A stretch of DNA of 64,000 nt. Source: Hippophae tibetana. Its lineage: Eukaryota > Streptophyta > Magnoliopsida > Rosales > Elaeagnaceae. The stretch is taken from assembly GCA_037013495.1 (NCBI GenBank), contig CM072807.1, forward strand, positions 31,662,802 to 31,726,801, read 5' to 3'. Below are positions 48,351 through 62,094 of the stretch, piece after piece. Positions within the stretch are counted from its first letter, which is position 1; every line of letters begins with the position of its first letter. Both the position numbers and the translations under genes were made by a program. A model generated the notes under the pieces. It was not told where the DNA came from. It did no database searches and saw only the letters and a program-made list of their open reading frames with translations.

Positions 48351-51300
48351 GATTTTCTGGTGACAGAATCCATTGTTTATTTTATCAAAATTCTTATAAT
48401 ACAATTTCTGAGTGATTCATTTTCCCAGTTTGTAGTAAATACATCATTTTAAATAAAAATTTAATTAATGAAGTAAATAAATACCGACGATAAGTCGGAT
48501 TTATTTTCAAGTTTAAATTCATAGAATCACTCAAAAAAAAATATTAAAACAATTTAAAATTACCATATGCATCAAAAACAAGCAAAATAAAAAACCTAAA
48601 ATTTTTATTCTCGTGAAACTAGGCAAAACAGAGATTTTTTCAAAAGTGTCTCTCATGGCAAAAGTTAGAATACAATTCAATGAAGAAACATTCAAAAACT
48701 CTTATGAACGCACAATTGAAATGCAACGGAAACAAAATGGATTGTAAATATACCTCCTGCCATTGTTCAAAAGTATTTTTTTTTGGAAAAAGTTCATCTT
48801 CAACCTCCAACTGGGTCCACCCGACCCGGTTTCAATTTAACGTATTCTCGGCCGCATCGTGATTTTCTGGTGACAGATTCCAGTGTTCTTTTTTATCAAA
48901 ATTCTCCTAATATGATTTCTGAGTGATTCATTTTCCCAATTTGAAGTAAATACATATTTTAAATAAAAAATTAATTAATGAAGTAAGTAAATACCGACGA
49001 TAAGTCGGATTTATTTTCAAGTTTAAATTCATAGAATCACTCAAAAAAATATTAAAACAATTTAAAATTACCATATGCATCAAAAACAAGCAAAATAAAA
49101 AACCTAAAATTTTAATTCTCGTGAAACTAGGCAAAACAGAGATTTTTTCAAAAATTTCTCTCATGGCAAATGTTAGAATCCAATTCAATGAAGAAACAGT
49201 CAAAAACTCTTATGAACGCACAATTTAAATGCAACGGAAACAAAATGGATTGTAAATATACCTCCTGCCATTGTTCAAAAGTATTTTTTTTTGGAAAAAG
49301 TTCATCTTCAAACTCCAACTGGGTCCACCCGACCCGGTTTCACCCAAACGTATTCTCGGCCGCATCTTGATTTTCTGGTGACAGAATCCAGTGTTCTTTT
49401 TTATCAAAATTCTTATAATACGATTTCTGAGTGATTCATTTTCCCAATTTGTAGTAAATACATCATTTTAAATAAAAATTTAATTAATGAAGAAAATAAA
49501 TACCGACGATAAGTCGGATTTATTTTCAAGTTTAAATTCATAGAATCACTAAAACAAATATAAAAACAATTTAAAATTACCATATGCATCAAAAACATGC
49601 AAAATAAAAAACCTAAAACTTTAATTCTCGTGAAAATAATCAAAACATAGATTTTTTCAAAAATGTCTCTCATGGGAAATGTTAGAAATCAATTCAATGC
49701 AGAAACATTCAAAAACTCTTATGAATGCACAATTTAAATGCAACGGAAACAAAATGAGTTGTAAAAATACCTCCTGCCATTGTTCAAAAGAATTTGTTTT
49801 TTTGAAAAAGTTCATCATCAACCTCCAACCGGGTCAACCCGACCCGGTTTCACCCAAACATATTCTCGGCCGCATTCTGATTTTCTGGTTACAGAATCCA
49901 GTGTTCTTTTTATCAAAATTCTCATACTAAGATTTCTGAGTGATTCATTTTCTTAATTTGTAGTAAATACATCATTTTAAATAAAAAATTAATTAATGAA
50001 GTAACTATATACCGACGATAAGTCGGATTTATTTTCAAGTTTAAATTCATAGAATCACTCAAAAAAAATATAAAAACAATTTAAAATTACCATATGCATC
50101 AAAAACAAGCAAAATAAAAAACCTAAAACTTTAATTCTCGTGAAACTAGGCAAAACAGAGATTTTGTCAAAAATGTCTCTCATGGCAAATGTTAGAATCC
50201 AATTCAATGCAGAAACATTCAAAAACTCTTATGAACGCACAATTTAAATGCAACGGAAACAAAATGGATTGTAAATATACCTCCTGGTATTGTTCAAAAG
50301 AATTTGTTTTTTGAAAAAGTTCATCTTCAACCTCCAACCGGGTCAACCGGACCCGGTTTCACCCAAACGAATTCTCGGCCGCATCCTGATTTTCTGGTGA
50401 CAGAATCCAGTGTTCTTTTTATCAAAATTCTCATACTACGATTTCTGAGTGATTCATTTTCCCAATTTGTAGTAAATACATCATTTTAAATAAAAAAATT
50501 AATTAATGAAGTAAGTACATACCGACGATAAGTCGGATTTATTTTCAAGTTTAAATTCAGAGAATCACTCAAAAAAAATATTAAAACAATTTAAAATTAC
50601 CATATGCATCAAAAACAAGCAAAATAAAAAACCTAAAATTTTAATTCTCGTGAAACTAGGCAAAACAGAGATTTTTTCAAAAGTGTCTCTTATGGCAAAT
50701 GTTAGAATACAATTCAATGCAGAAACATTCAAAAACTCTTATGAACGCACAATTTAAATGCAGCGGAAACAAAATGGATTATAAATATACCTCCTGCCAT
50801 TGTTCAAAAGAATTTTTTTTTTGAAAAAGTTCATCTTCAACCTCCAACAGGGTCAACCCGACCCGGTTTCACCCAAACGTATTCTCGGCCGCATCTTGAT
50901 TTTCTGGTGACAGAATCCAGTGTTCTTTTTTATCAAAATTCTCATAATACGATTTCTGAGTGATTCATTTTCCCAATTTGTAGTAAATACATCATTTTAA
51001 ATAAAAAATTAATTAATGAAGTAAGTACATACCGACGATTAGTCGGATTTATTTTCAAGTTTAAATTCAGAGAATCACTCAAAAAAAATATAAAAACAAT
51101 TTAAAATTACCATATGCATCAAAAACAAGCAAAATAAAAAACCTAAAACTTTAATTCTCGTTAAACTAGGAAAAATAGAGATTTTTTCAAAAATGTCTCT
51201 CATGGCAAATGTTAGAATCCAATTCAATGCAGAAACATTCAAAAACTCTTATGAACGCACAATTTAAATGCAACGGAAACAAAATGGATTGTAAATATAC

Positions 51301-53444
51301 CTCCTGCCATTGTTCAAAAGAATTTGATTTTTGAAAAAGTTCATCTTCAACCTCCAACCGGGTCAACCGGACCCAGTTTCACCCAAACAAATTCTCGGCC
51401 GCATCTTGATTTTCTGGTGACAGAATCCAGTGTTCTTTTTATCAAAATTCTCATAATACGATTTCTGAGTGATTCATTTTCCCAATTTGTAGTAAATACA
51501 TCATTTTAAATAAAAAATTAATTAATGAAGTAAGTACATACCGACGATTAGTCGGATTTATTTTCAAGTTTAAATTCAGAGAATCACTCAAAAAAAATAT
51601 AAAAACAATTTAAAATTACCATATGCATCAAAAACATGCAAAATAAAAAACCTAAAACTTTAATTCTCGTGAAACTAGGCAAAACAGAGATTTTTTCAAA
51701 AATGTCTCTCATGGCAAATGTTAGAAATCAATTCAATGAAGAAACATTCAAAAACTCTTATGAACGCACAATTTAAATGCAGCGGAAACAAAATGGATTA
51801 TAAATATACCTCCTGCCATTGTTCAAAAGAATTTTTTTTTTGAAAAAGTTCATCTTCAACCTCCAACAGGGTCAACCCGACCCGGTTTCACCCAAACGTA
51901 TTCTCGGCCGCATCTTGATTTTCTGGTGACAGAATCGAGTGTTCTTTTTTATCAAAATTCTCATAATACGATTTCTGAGTGATTCATTTTCCCAATTTGT
52001 AGTAAATACATCATTTTAAATAAAAAATTAATTAATGAAGTAAGTACATACCGACGATTAGTCGGATTTATTTTCAAGTTTAAATTCAGAGAATCACTCA
52101 AAAAAAATATAAAAACAATTTAAAATTACCATATGCATCAAAAACAAGCAAAATAAAAAACCTAAAACTTTAATTCTCGTTAAACTAATCAAAACAGAGA
52201 TTTTTTCAAAAATGTCTCTCATGGCAAATGTTAGAATCCAATTCAATGCAGAAACATTCAAAAACTCTTATGAACGCACAATTTAAATGCAACGGAAACA
52301 AAATGGATTGTAAATATACCTCCTGCCATTGTTCAAAAGAATTTGATTTTTGAAAAAGTTCATCTTCAACCTCCAACCGGGTCAACCGGACCCGGTTTCA
52401 CCCAAACGAATTCTCGGCCGCATCCTGATTTTCTGGTGACAGAATCCAGTGTTCTTTTTATCAAAATTCTTATAATACAATTTCTGAGTGATTCATTTTC
52501 CCAATTTGTAGTAAATACATCATTTTAAATAAAAATTTAATTAATGAAGTAAATAAATACCGACGATAAGTCGGATTTATTTTCAAGTTTAAATTCATAG
52601 AATCACTAAAACAAATATAAAAACAATTTAAAATTACCATATGCATCAAAAACATGCAAAATAAAAAACCTAAAACTTTAATTCTCGTGAAACTAGGCAA
52701 AACATAGATTTTTTCAAAAATGTCTCTCATGGCAAATGTTAGAAATCAATTCAATGCAGAAACATTCAAAAACTCTTATGAATGCACAATTTAAATGCAA
52801 CGGAAACAAAATGAGTTGTAAATATACCTCCTGCCATTGTTCAAAAGAATTTGTTTTTTTGAAAAAGTTCATCATCAACCTCCAACCGGGTCAACCCGAC
52901 CCGGTTTCACCCAAACGTATTCTCGGCCACATTCTGATTTTCTGGTGACAGAATCCAGTGTTCTTTTTATCAAAATTCTCATACTAAGATTTCTGAGTGA
53001 TTCATTTTCTTAATTTGTAGTAAATACATCATTTTAAATAAAAAATTAATTAATGAAGTAACTATATACCGACGATAAGTCGGATTTATTTTCAAGTTTA
53101 AATTCATAGAATCACTCAAAAAAAATATAAAAACAATTTAAAATTACCATATGCATCAAAAACAAGCAAAATAAAAAACCTAAAACTTTAATTCTCGTGA
53201 AACTAGGCAAAACAGAGATTTTTTCAAAAATGTCTCTCATGGCAAATGTTAGAATCCAATTCAATGCAGACACATTCAAAAACTCTTATGAACGCACAAT
53301 TTAAATGCAACGGAAACAAAATGGATTGTAAATATACCTCCTGGTATTGTTCAAAAGAATTTGTTTTTTGATAAAGTTCATCTTCAACCTCCAACCGGGT
53401 CAACCGGACCCGGTTTCACCCAAACGAATTCTCGGCCGCATCCT
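48351..53444 (+). repeat. Ten-monomer higher-order repeat, copy 2 (5094 bp)
   Basis: Near-identical partner of 43257-48350, constant offset 5094 bp at every unit start, including equal homopolymer lengths where checked. It diverges from copy 1 within the last unit (after about 53120), which leads into the next seven-unit repeat. Near-identity over 5 kb implies very recent duplication, or an assembly duplication. Confidence 0.92.
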
Positions 53445-55988
53445 GATTTTCTGGTGACAGAATCCAGTGTTCTTTTTATCAAAATTCTCATACTACGATT
53501 TCTGAGTGATTCATTTTCCCAATTTGTAGTAAATACATCATTTTAAATAAAAAATTAATTAATGAAGTAAGTACATACCGACGATAAGTCGGATTTATTT
53601 TCAAGTTTAAATTCAGAGAATCACTCAAAAAAAATATTAAAACAATTTAAAATTACCATATACATCAAAAACAAGCAAAATAAAAAACCTAAAATTTTAA
53701 TACTCGTGAAATTAGGCAAAACAGAGATTTTTTCAAAAGTGTCTCTTATGGCAAATGTTAGAATACAATTCAATGAAGAAACATTCAAAAACTCTTATGA
53801 ACGCACAATTTAAATGCAGCGGAAACAAAATGGATTATAAATATACCTCCTGCCATTGTTCAAAAGAATTTTTTTTTTGAAAAAGTTCATCTTCAACCTC
53901 CAACAGGGTCAACCCGACCCGGTTTCACCCAAACGTATTCTCGGCCGCATCTTGATTTTCTGGTGACAGAATCCAGTGTTCTTTTTTATCAAAATTCTCA
54001 TAATACGATTTCTGAGTGATTCATTTTCCCAATTTGTAGTAAATACATCATTTTAAATAAAAAATTAATTAATGAAGTAAGTACATACCGACGATTAGTC
54101 GGATTTATTTTCAAGTTTAAATTCAGAGAATCACTCAAAAAAAATATAAAAACAATTTAAAATTACCATATGCATCAAAAACAAGCAAAATAAAAAACCT
54201 AAAATTTTAATTCTCGTGAAATTAGGCAAAACAGAGATTTTTTCAAAAGTGTCTCTTATGGAAAATGTTAGAATACAATTCAATGCAGAAACATTCAAAA
54301 ACTCTTATGAACGCACAATTTAAATGCAGCGGAAACAAAATGGATTATAAATATACCGCCTGCCATTGTTCAAAAGAATTTTTTTTTTGAAAAAGTTCAT
54401 CTTCAACCTCCAACAGGGTCAACCCGACCCGGTTTCACCCAAACGTATTCTCGGCCGCATCTTGATTTTCTGTGACAGAATCCAGTGTTCTTTTTTATCA
54501 AAATTCTCATAATACGATTTCTGAGTGATTCATTTTCCCAATTTGTAGTAAATACATCATTTTAAATAAAAAATTAATTAATGAAGTAAGTACATACCGA
54601 CGAATAGTCGGATTTATTTTCAAGTTTAAATTCAGAGAATCACTCAAAAAAAATATAAAAACAATTTAAAATTACCATATGCATCAAAAACAAGCAAAAT
54701 AAAAAACCTAAAACTTTAATTCTCGTTAAACTAGGCAAAACAGAGATTTTTTCAAAAATGTCTCTCATGGCAAATGTTAGAATCCAATTCAATGCAGAAA
54801 CATTCAAAAACTCTTATGAACGCACAATTTAAATGCAACGGAAACAAAATGGATTGTAAATATACCTCCTGCCATTGTTCAAAAGAATTTGATTTTTGAA
54901 AAAGTTCATCTTCAACCTCCAACCGGGTCAACCGGACCCGGTTTCACCCAAACGAATTCTCGGCCGCATCCTGATTTTCTGGTGACAGAATCCAGTGTTC
55001 TTTTTATCAAAATTCTTATAATACAATTTCTGAGTGATTCATTTTCCCAATTTGTAGTAAATACATCATTTTAAATAAAAATTTAATTAATGAAGTAAAT
55101 AAATACCGACGATAAGTCGGATTTATTTTCAAGTTTAAATTCATAGAATCACTAAAAAAAATATAAAAACAATTTAAAATTACCATATGCATCAAAAACA
55201 AGCAAAATAAAAAACATAAAATTTTAATTCTCGTGAAATTAGGCAAAACAGAGATTTTTTCAAAAATGTCTGTCATGGCAAATGATAGAATCCAATTCAA
55301 TGAAGAAACATTCAAAAACTCTTATGAACGCACAATTTAAATGCAACGGAAACAAAATGGATTGTAAATATACCTCCTGCCATTGTTCAAAAGTATTTTT
55401 TTTTTGAAAAAGATCATCTTCAACCTCCAACTGGGTTGACCCGACCCGGTTTCAATTTAACGTATTCTCGGCCGCATCTTGATTTTCTGGTGACAGAATC
55501 CAGTGTTCTTTTTTATCAAAATTCTCCTAATACGATTTCTGAGTGATTCATTTTCCCAATTTGAAGTAAATACATATTTTAAATAAAAAATTAATTAATG
55601 AAGTAAGTAAATACCGACGATAAGTCGGATTTATTTTCAAGTTTAAATTCATAGAATCACTCAAAAAAATATTAAAACAATTTAAAATTACCATATGCAT
55701 CAAAAACAAGCAAAATAAAAAACCTAAAATTTTAATTCTGGTGAAACTAGGCAAAACAAAGATTTTTTCAAAAATGTCTCTCATGGAAAATGTTAGAATC
55801 CAATTCAATGCAGAAACATTCAAAAACTCTTATGAACGCACAATTTAAATGCAACGGAAACAAAATGGATTGTAAATATACCTCCTGCCATTGTTCAAAA
55901 GAATTTGATTTTTGAAAAAGTTCATCTTCAACCTCCAACCGGGTCAACCGGACCCGGTTTCACCCAAACGAATTCTCGGCCGCATCCT
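52427..55988 (+). repeat. Later seven-monomer repeat, copy 1 (3562 bp)
   Basis: The units starting at 52427, 52936, 53445, 53954, 54464, 54973 and 55481 match those starting at 55989 to 59043 at an offset of 3562-3563 bp, with about nine single-base differences seen. Examples are GACACATTC near 53271, ATATACATC near 53651, ACCGCCTG near 54357, AAGATCATC near 55411 and a one-base deletion in the start motif near 54470. The copy overlaps the end of the ten-monomer repeat. Confidence 0.88.
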
Positions 55989-58900
55989 GATTTTCTGGTG
56001 ACAGAATCCAGTGTTCTTTTTATCAAAATTCTTATAATACAATTTCTGAGTGATTCATTTTCCCAATTTGTAGTAAATACATCATTTTAAATAAAAATTT
56101 AATTAATGAAGTAAATAAATACCGACGATAAGTCGGATTTATTTTCAAGTTTAAATTCATAGAATCACTAAAACAAATATAAAAACAATTTAAAATTACC
56201 ATATGCATCAAAAACATGCAAAATAAAAAACCTAAAACTTTAATTCTCGTGAAACTAGGCAAAACATAGATTTTTTCAAAAATGTCTCTCATGGCAAATG
56301 TTAGAAATCAATTCAATGCAGAAACATTCAAAAACTCTTATGAATGCACAATTTAAATGCAACGGAAACAAAATGATTTGTAAATATACCTCCTGCCATT
56401 GTTCAAAAGAATTTGTTTTTTTGAAAAAGTTCATCATCAACCTCCAACCGGGTCAACCCGACCCGGTTTCACCCAAACGTATTCTCGGCCGCATTCTGAT
56501 TTTCTGGTGACAGAATCCAGTGTTCTTTTTATCAAAATTCTCATACTAAGATTTCTGAGTGATTCATTTTCTTAATTTGTAGTAAATACATCATTTTAAA
56601 TAAAAAATTAATTAATGAAGTAACTATATACCGACGATAAGTCGGATTTATTTTCAAGTTTAAATTCATAGAATCACTCAAAAAAAATATTAAAACAATT
56701 TAAAATTACCATATGCATCAAAAACAAGCAAAATAAAAAACCTAAAACTTTAATTCTCGTGAAACTAGGCAAAACAGAGATTTTTTCAAAAATGTCTCTC
56801 ATGGCAAATGTTAGAATCCAATTCAATGCAGAAACATTCAAAAACTCTTATGAACGCACAATTTAAATGCAACGGAAACAAAATGGATTGTAAATATACC
56901 TCCTGGTATTGTTCAAAAGAATTTGTTTTTTGATAAAGTTCATCTTCAACCTCCAACCGGGTCAACCGGACCCGGTTTCACCCAAACGAATTCTCGGCCG
57001 CATCCTGATTTTCTGGTGACAGAATCCAGTGTTCTTTTTATCAAAATTCTCATACTACGATTTCTGAGTGATTCATTTTCCCAATTTGTAGTAAATACAT
57101 CATTTTAAATAAAAAATTAATTAATGAAGTAAGTACATACCGACGATAAGTCGGATTTATTTTCAAGTTTAAATTCAGAGAATCACTCAAAAAAAATATT
57201 AAAACAATTTAAAATTACCATATGCATCAAAAACAAGCAAAATAAAAAACCTAAAATTTTAATACTCGTGAAATTAGGCAAAACAGAGATTTTTTCAAAA
57301 GTGTCTCTTATGGCAAATGTTAGAATACAATTCAATGAAGAAACATTCAAAAACTCTTATGAACGCACAATTTAAATGCAGCGGAAACAAAATGGATTAT
57401 AAATATACCTCCTGCCATTGTTCAAAAGAATTTTTTTTTTGAAAAAGTTCATCTTCAACCTCCAACAGGGTCAACCCGACCCGGTTTCACCCAAACGTAT
57501 TCTCGGCCGCATCTTGATTTTCTGGTGACAGAATCCAGTGTTCTTTTTTATCAAAATTCTCATAATACGATTTCTGAGTGATTCATTTTCCCAATTTGTA
57601 GTAAATACATCATTTTAAATAAAAAATTAATTAATGAAGTAAGTACATACCGACGATTAGTCGGATTTATTTTCAAGTTTAAATTCAGAGAATCACTCAA
57701 AAAAAATATAAAAACAATTTAAAATTACCATATGCATCAAAAACAAGCAAAATAAAAAACCTAAAATTTTAATTCTCGTGAAATTAGGCAAAACAGAGAT
57801 TTTTTCAAAAGTGTCTCTTATGGCAAATGTTAGAATACAATTCAATGCAGAAACATTCAAAAACTCTTATGAACGCACAATTTAAATGCAGCGGAAACAA
57901 AATGGATTATAAATATACCTCCTGCCATTGTTCAAAAGAATTTTTTTTTTGAAAAAGTTCATCTTCAACCTCCAACAGGGTCAACCCGACCCGGTTTCAC
58001 CCAAACGTATTCTCGGCCGCATCTTGATTTTCTGGTGACAGAATCCAGTGTTCTTTTTTATCAAAATTCTCATAATACGATTTCTGAGTGATTCATTTTC
58101 CCAATTTGTAGTAAATACATCATTTTAAATAAAAAATTAATTAATGAAGTAAGTACATACCGACGAATAGTCGGATTTATTTTCAAGTTTAAATTCAGAG
58201 AATCACTCAAAAAAAATATAAAAACAATTTAAAATTACCATATGCATCAAAAACAAGCAAAATAAAAAACCTAAAACTTTAATTCTCGTTAAACTAGGCA
58301 AAACAGAGATTTTTTCAAAAATGTCTCTCATGGCAAATGTTAGAATCCAATTCAATGCAGAAACATTCAAAAACTCTTATGAACGCACAATTTAAATGCA
58401 ACGGAAACAAAATGGATTGTAAATATACCTCCTGCCATTGTTCAAAAGAATTTGATTTTTGAAAAAGTTCATCTTCAACCTCCAACCGGGTCAACCGGAC
58501 CCGGTTTCACCCAAACGAATTCTCGGCCGCATCCTGATTTTCTGGTGACAGAATCCAGTGTTCTTTTTATCAAAATTCTTATAATACAATTTCTGAGTGA
58601 TTCATTTTCCCAATTTGTAGTAAATACATCATTTTAAATAAAAATTTAATTAATGAAGTAAATAAATACCGACGATAAGTCGGATTTATTTTCAAGTTTA
58701 AATTCATAGAATCACTAAAAAAAATATAAAAACAATTTAAAATTACCATATGCATCAAAAACAAGCAAAATAAAAAACATAAAATTTTAATTCTCGTGAA
58801 ATTAGGCAAAACAGAGATTTTTTCAAAAATGTCTGTCATGGCAAATGATAGAATCCAATTCAATGAAGAAACATTCAAAAACTCTTATGAACGCACAATT

Positions 58901-59550
58901 TAAATGCAACGGAAACAAAATGGATTGTAAATATACCTCCTGCCATTGTTCAAAAGTATTTTTTTTTGAAAAAGTTCATCTTCAACCTCCAACTGGGTTG
59001 ACCCGACCCGGTTTCAATTTAACGTATTCTCGGCCGCATCTTGATTTTCTGGTGACAGAATCCAGTGTTCTTTTTTATCAAAATTCTCCTAATACGATTT
59101 CTGAGTGATTCATTTTCCCAATTTGAAGTAAATACATATTTTAAATAAAAAATTAATTAATGAAGTAAGTAAATACCGACGATAAGTCGGATTTATTTTC
59201 AAGTTTAAATTCATAGAATCACTCAAAAAAATATTAAAACAATTTAAAATTACCATATGCATCAAAAACAAGCAAAATAAAAAACCTAAAATTTTAATTC
59301 TGGTGAAACTAGGCAAAACAAAGATTTTTTCAAAAATGTCTCTCATGGAAAATGTTAGAATCCAATTCAATGCAGAAACATTCAAAAACTCTTATGAACG
59401 CACAATTTAAATGCAACGGAAACAAAATGGATTGTAAATATACCTCCTGCCATTGTTCAAAAGAATTTGATTTTTGAAAAAGTTCATCTTCAACCTCCAA
59501 CCGGGTCAACCGGACCCGGTTTCACCCAAACGAATTCTCGGCCGCATCCT
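55989..59550 (+). repeat. Later seven-monomer repeat, copy 2 (3562 bp)
   Basis: Partner of 52427-55988. It shares the rare ACATAAAATTTTAATTC near 58778 (55216 in copy 1), GTCTGTCATGG near 58831, TGATAGAATCC near 58848 and TTCTGGTGAAACTAGG near 59298. It lacks most of the private changes of copy 1, so it is closer to the common ancestor of the two. Confidence 0.88.
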
Positions 59551-62094
59551 GATTTTCTGGTGACAGAATCCAGTGTTCTTTTTATCAAAATTCTTATAAT
59601 ACAATTTCTGAGTGATTCATTTTCCCAATTTGTAGTAAATACATCATTTTAAATAAAAATTTAATTAATGAAGTAAATAAATACCGACGATAAGTCGGAT
59701 TTATTTTCAAGTTTAAATTCATAGAATCACTAAAACAAATATAAAAACAATTTAAAATTACCATATGCATCAAAAACATGCAAAATAAAAAACCTAAAAC
59801 TTTAATTCTCGTGAAACTAGGCAAAACATAGATTTTTTCAAAAATGTCTCTCATGGCAAATGTTAGAAATCAATTCAATGCAGAAACATTCAAAAACTCT
59901 TATGAATGCACAATTTAAATGCAACGGAAACAAAATGATTTGTAAATATACCTCCTGCCATTGTTCAAAAGAATTTGTTTTTTTGAAAAAGTTCATCATC
60001 AACCTCCAACCGGGTCAACCCGACCCGGTTTCACCCAAACGTATTCTCGGCCGCATTCTGATTTTCTGGTGACAGAATCCAGTGTTCTTTTTATCAAAAT
60101 TCTCATACTAAGATTTCTGAGTGATTCATTTTCTTAATTTGTAGTAAATACATCATTTTAAATAAAAAATTAATTAATGAAGTAACTATATACCGACGAT
60201 AAGTCGGATTTATTTTCAAGTTTAAATTCATAGAATCACTCAAAAAAAATATTAAAACAATTTAAAATTACCATATGCATCAAAAACAAGCAAAATAAAA
60301 AACCTAAAATTTTAATTCTCGTGAAACTAGGCAAAACAGAGATTTTTTCAAAAGTGTCTCTTATGGCAAATGTTAGAATACAATTCAATGCAGAAACATT
60401 CAAAAACTCTTATGAACGCACAATTTAAATGCAGCGGAAACAAAATGGATTATAAATATACCTCCTGCCATTGTTCAAAAGAATTTTTTTTTTGAAAAAG
60501 TTCATCTTCAACCTCCAACAGGGTCAACCCGACCCGGTTTCACCCAAACGTATTCTCGGCCGCATCTTGATTTTCTGGTGACAGAATCCAGTGTTCTTTT
60601 TTATCAAAATTCTCATAATACGATTTCTGAGTGATTCATTTTCCCAATTTGTAGTAAATACATCATTTTAAATAAAAAATTAATTAATGAAGTAAGTACA
60701 TACCGACGATTAGTCGGATTTATTTTCAAGTTTAAATTCAGAGAATCACTCAAAAAAAATATAAAAACAATTTAAAATTACCATATGCATCAAAAACAAG
60801 CAAAATAAAAAACCTAAAACTATAATTCTCGTTAAACTAGGCAAAACAGAGATTTTTTCAAAAATGTCTCTCATGGCAAATGTTAGAATCCAATTCAATG
60901 CAGAAACATTCAAAAACTCTTATGAACGCACAATTTAAATGCAACGGAAACAAAATGGATTGTAAATATACCTCCTGCCATTGTTCAAAAGAATTTGATT
61001 TTTGAAAAAGTTCATCTTCAACCTCCAACCGGGTCAACCGGACCCGGTTTCACCCAAACGAATTCTCGGCCGCATCCTGATTTTCTGGTGACAGAATCCA
61101 GTGTTCTTTTTATCAAAATTCTTATAATACAATTTCTGAGTGATTCATTTTCCCAATTTGTAGTAAATACATCATTTTAAATAAAAATTTAATTAATGAA
61201 GTAAATAAATACCGACGATAAGTCGGATTTATTTTCAAGTTTAAATTCATAGAATCACTAAAAAAAATATAAAAACAATTTAAAATTACCATATGCATCA
61301 AAAACAAGCAAAATAAAAAACCTAAAATTTTAATTCTCGTGAAATTAGGCAAAACAGAGATTTTTTCAAAAATGTCTCTCATGGCAAATGTTAGAATCCA
61401 ATTCAATGAAGAAACATTCAAAAACTCTTATGAACGCACAATTTAAATGCAACGGAAACAAAATGGATTGTAAATATACCTCCTGCCATTGTTCAAAAGT
61501 ATTTTTTTTTGAAAAAGTTCATATTCAACCTCCAACTGGGTCAACCCGACCCGGTTTCAATTTAACGTATTCTCGGCCGCATCTTGATTTTCTGGTGACA
61601 GAATCCAGTGTTCTTTTTTATCAAAATTCTCCTAATACGATTTCTGAGTGATTCATTTTCCCAATTTGAAGTAAATACATATTTTAAATAAAAAATTAAT
61701 TAATGAAGTAAGTAAATACCGACGATAAGTCGGATTTATTTTCAAGTTTAAATTCATAGAATCACTCAAAAAAAATATTAAAACAATTTAAAATTACCAT
61801 ATGCATCAAAAACAAGCAAAATAAAAAACCTAAAATTTTAATTCTGGTGAAACTAGGCAAAACAGAGATTTTGTCAAAAATGTCTCTCATGGCAAATGTT
61901 AGAATCCAATTCAATGCAGAAACATTCAAAAACTCTTATGAACGCACAATTTAAATGCAACGGAAACAAAATGGATTGTAAATATACCTCCTGGTATTGT
62001 TCAAAAGAATTTGTTTTTTGAAAAAGTTCATCTTCAACCTCCAACCGGGTCAACCGGACCCGGTTTCACCCAAACGAATTCTCGGCCGCATCCT
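59551..62094 (+). repeat. Contracted five-monomer version of the later repeat (2544 bp)
   Basis: The units starting at 59551, 60060, 60569, 61079 and 61586 follow the same order as 55989 onward but are two monomers short. The unit at 60060 begins like 56498 and, between about 60240 and 60360, changes to a type with AAGTGTCTCTTATGG and GGATTATAAAT, as in 57007 and 57516. That is the apparent deletion junction, in monomer register. Confidence 0.78.
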
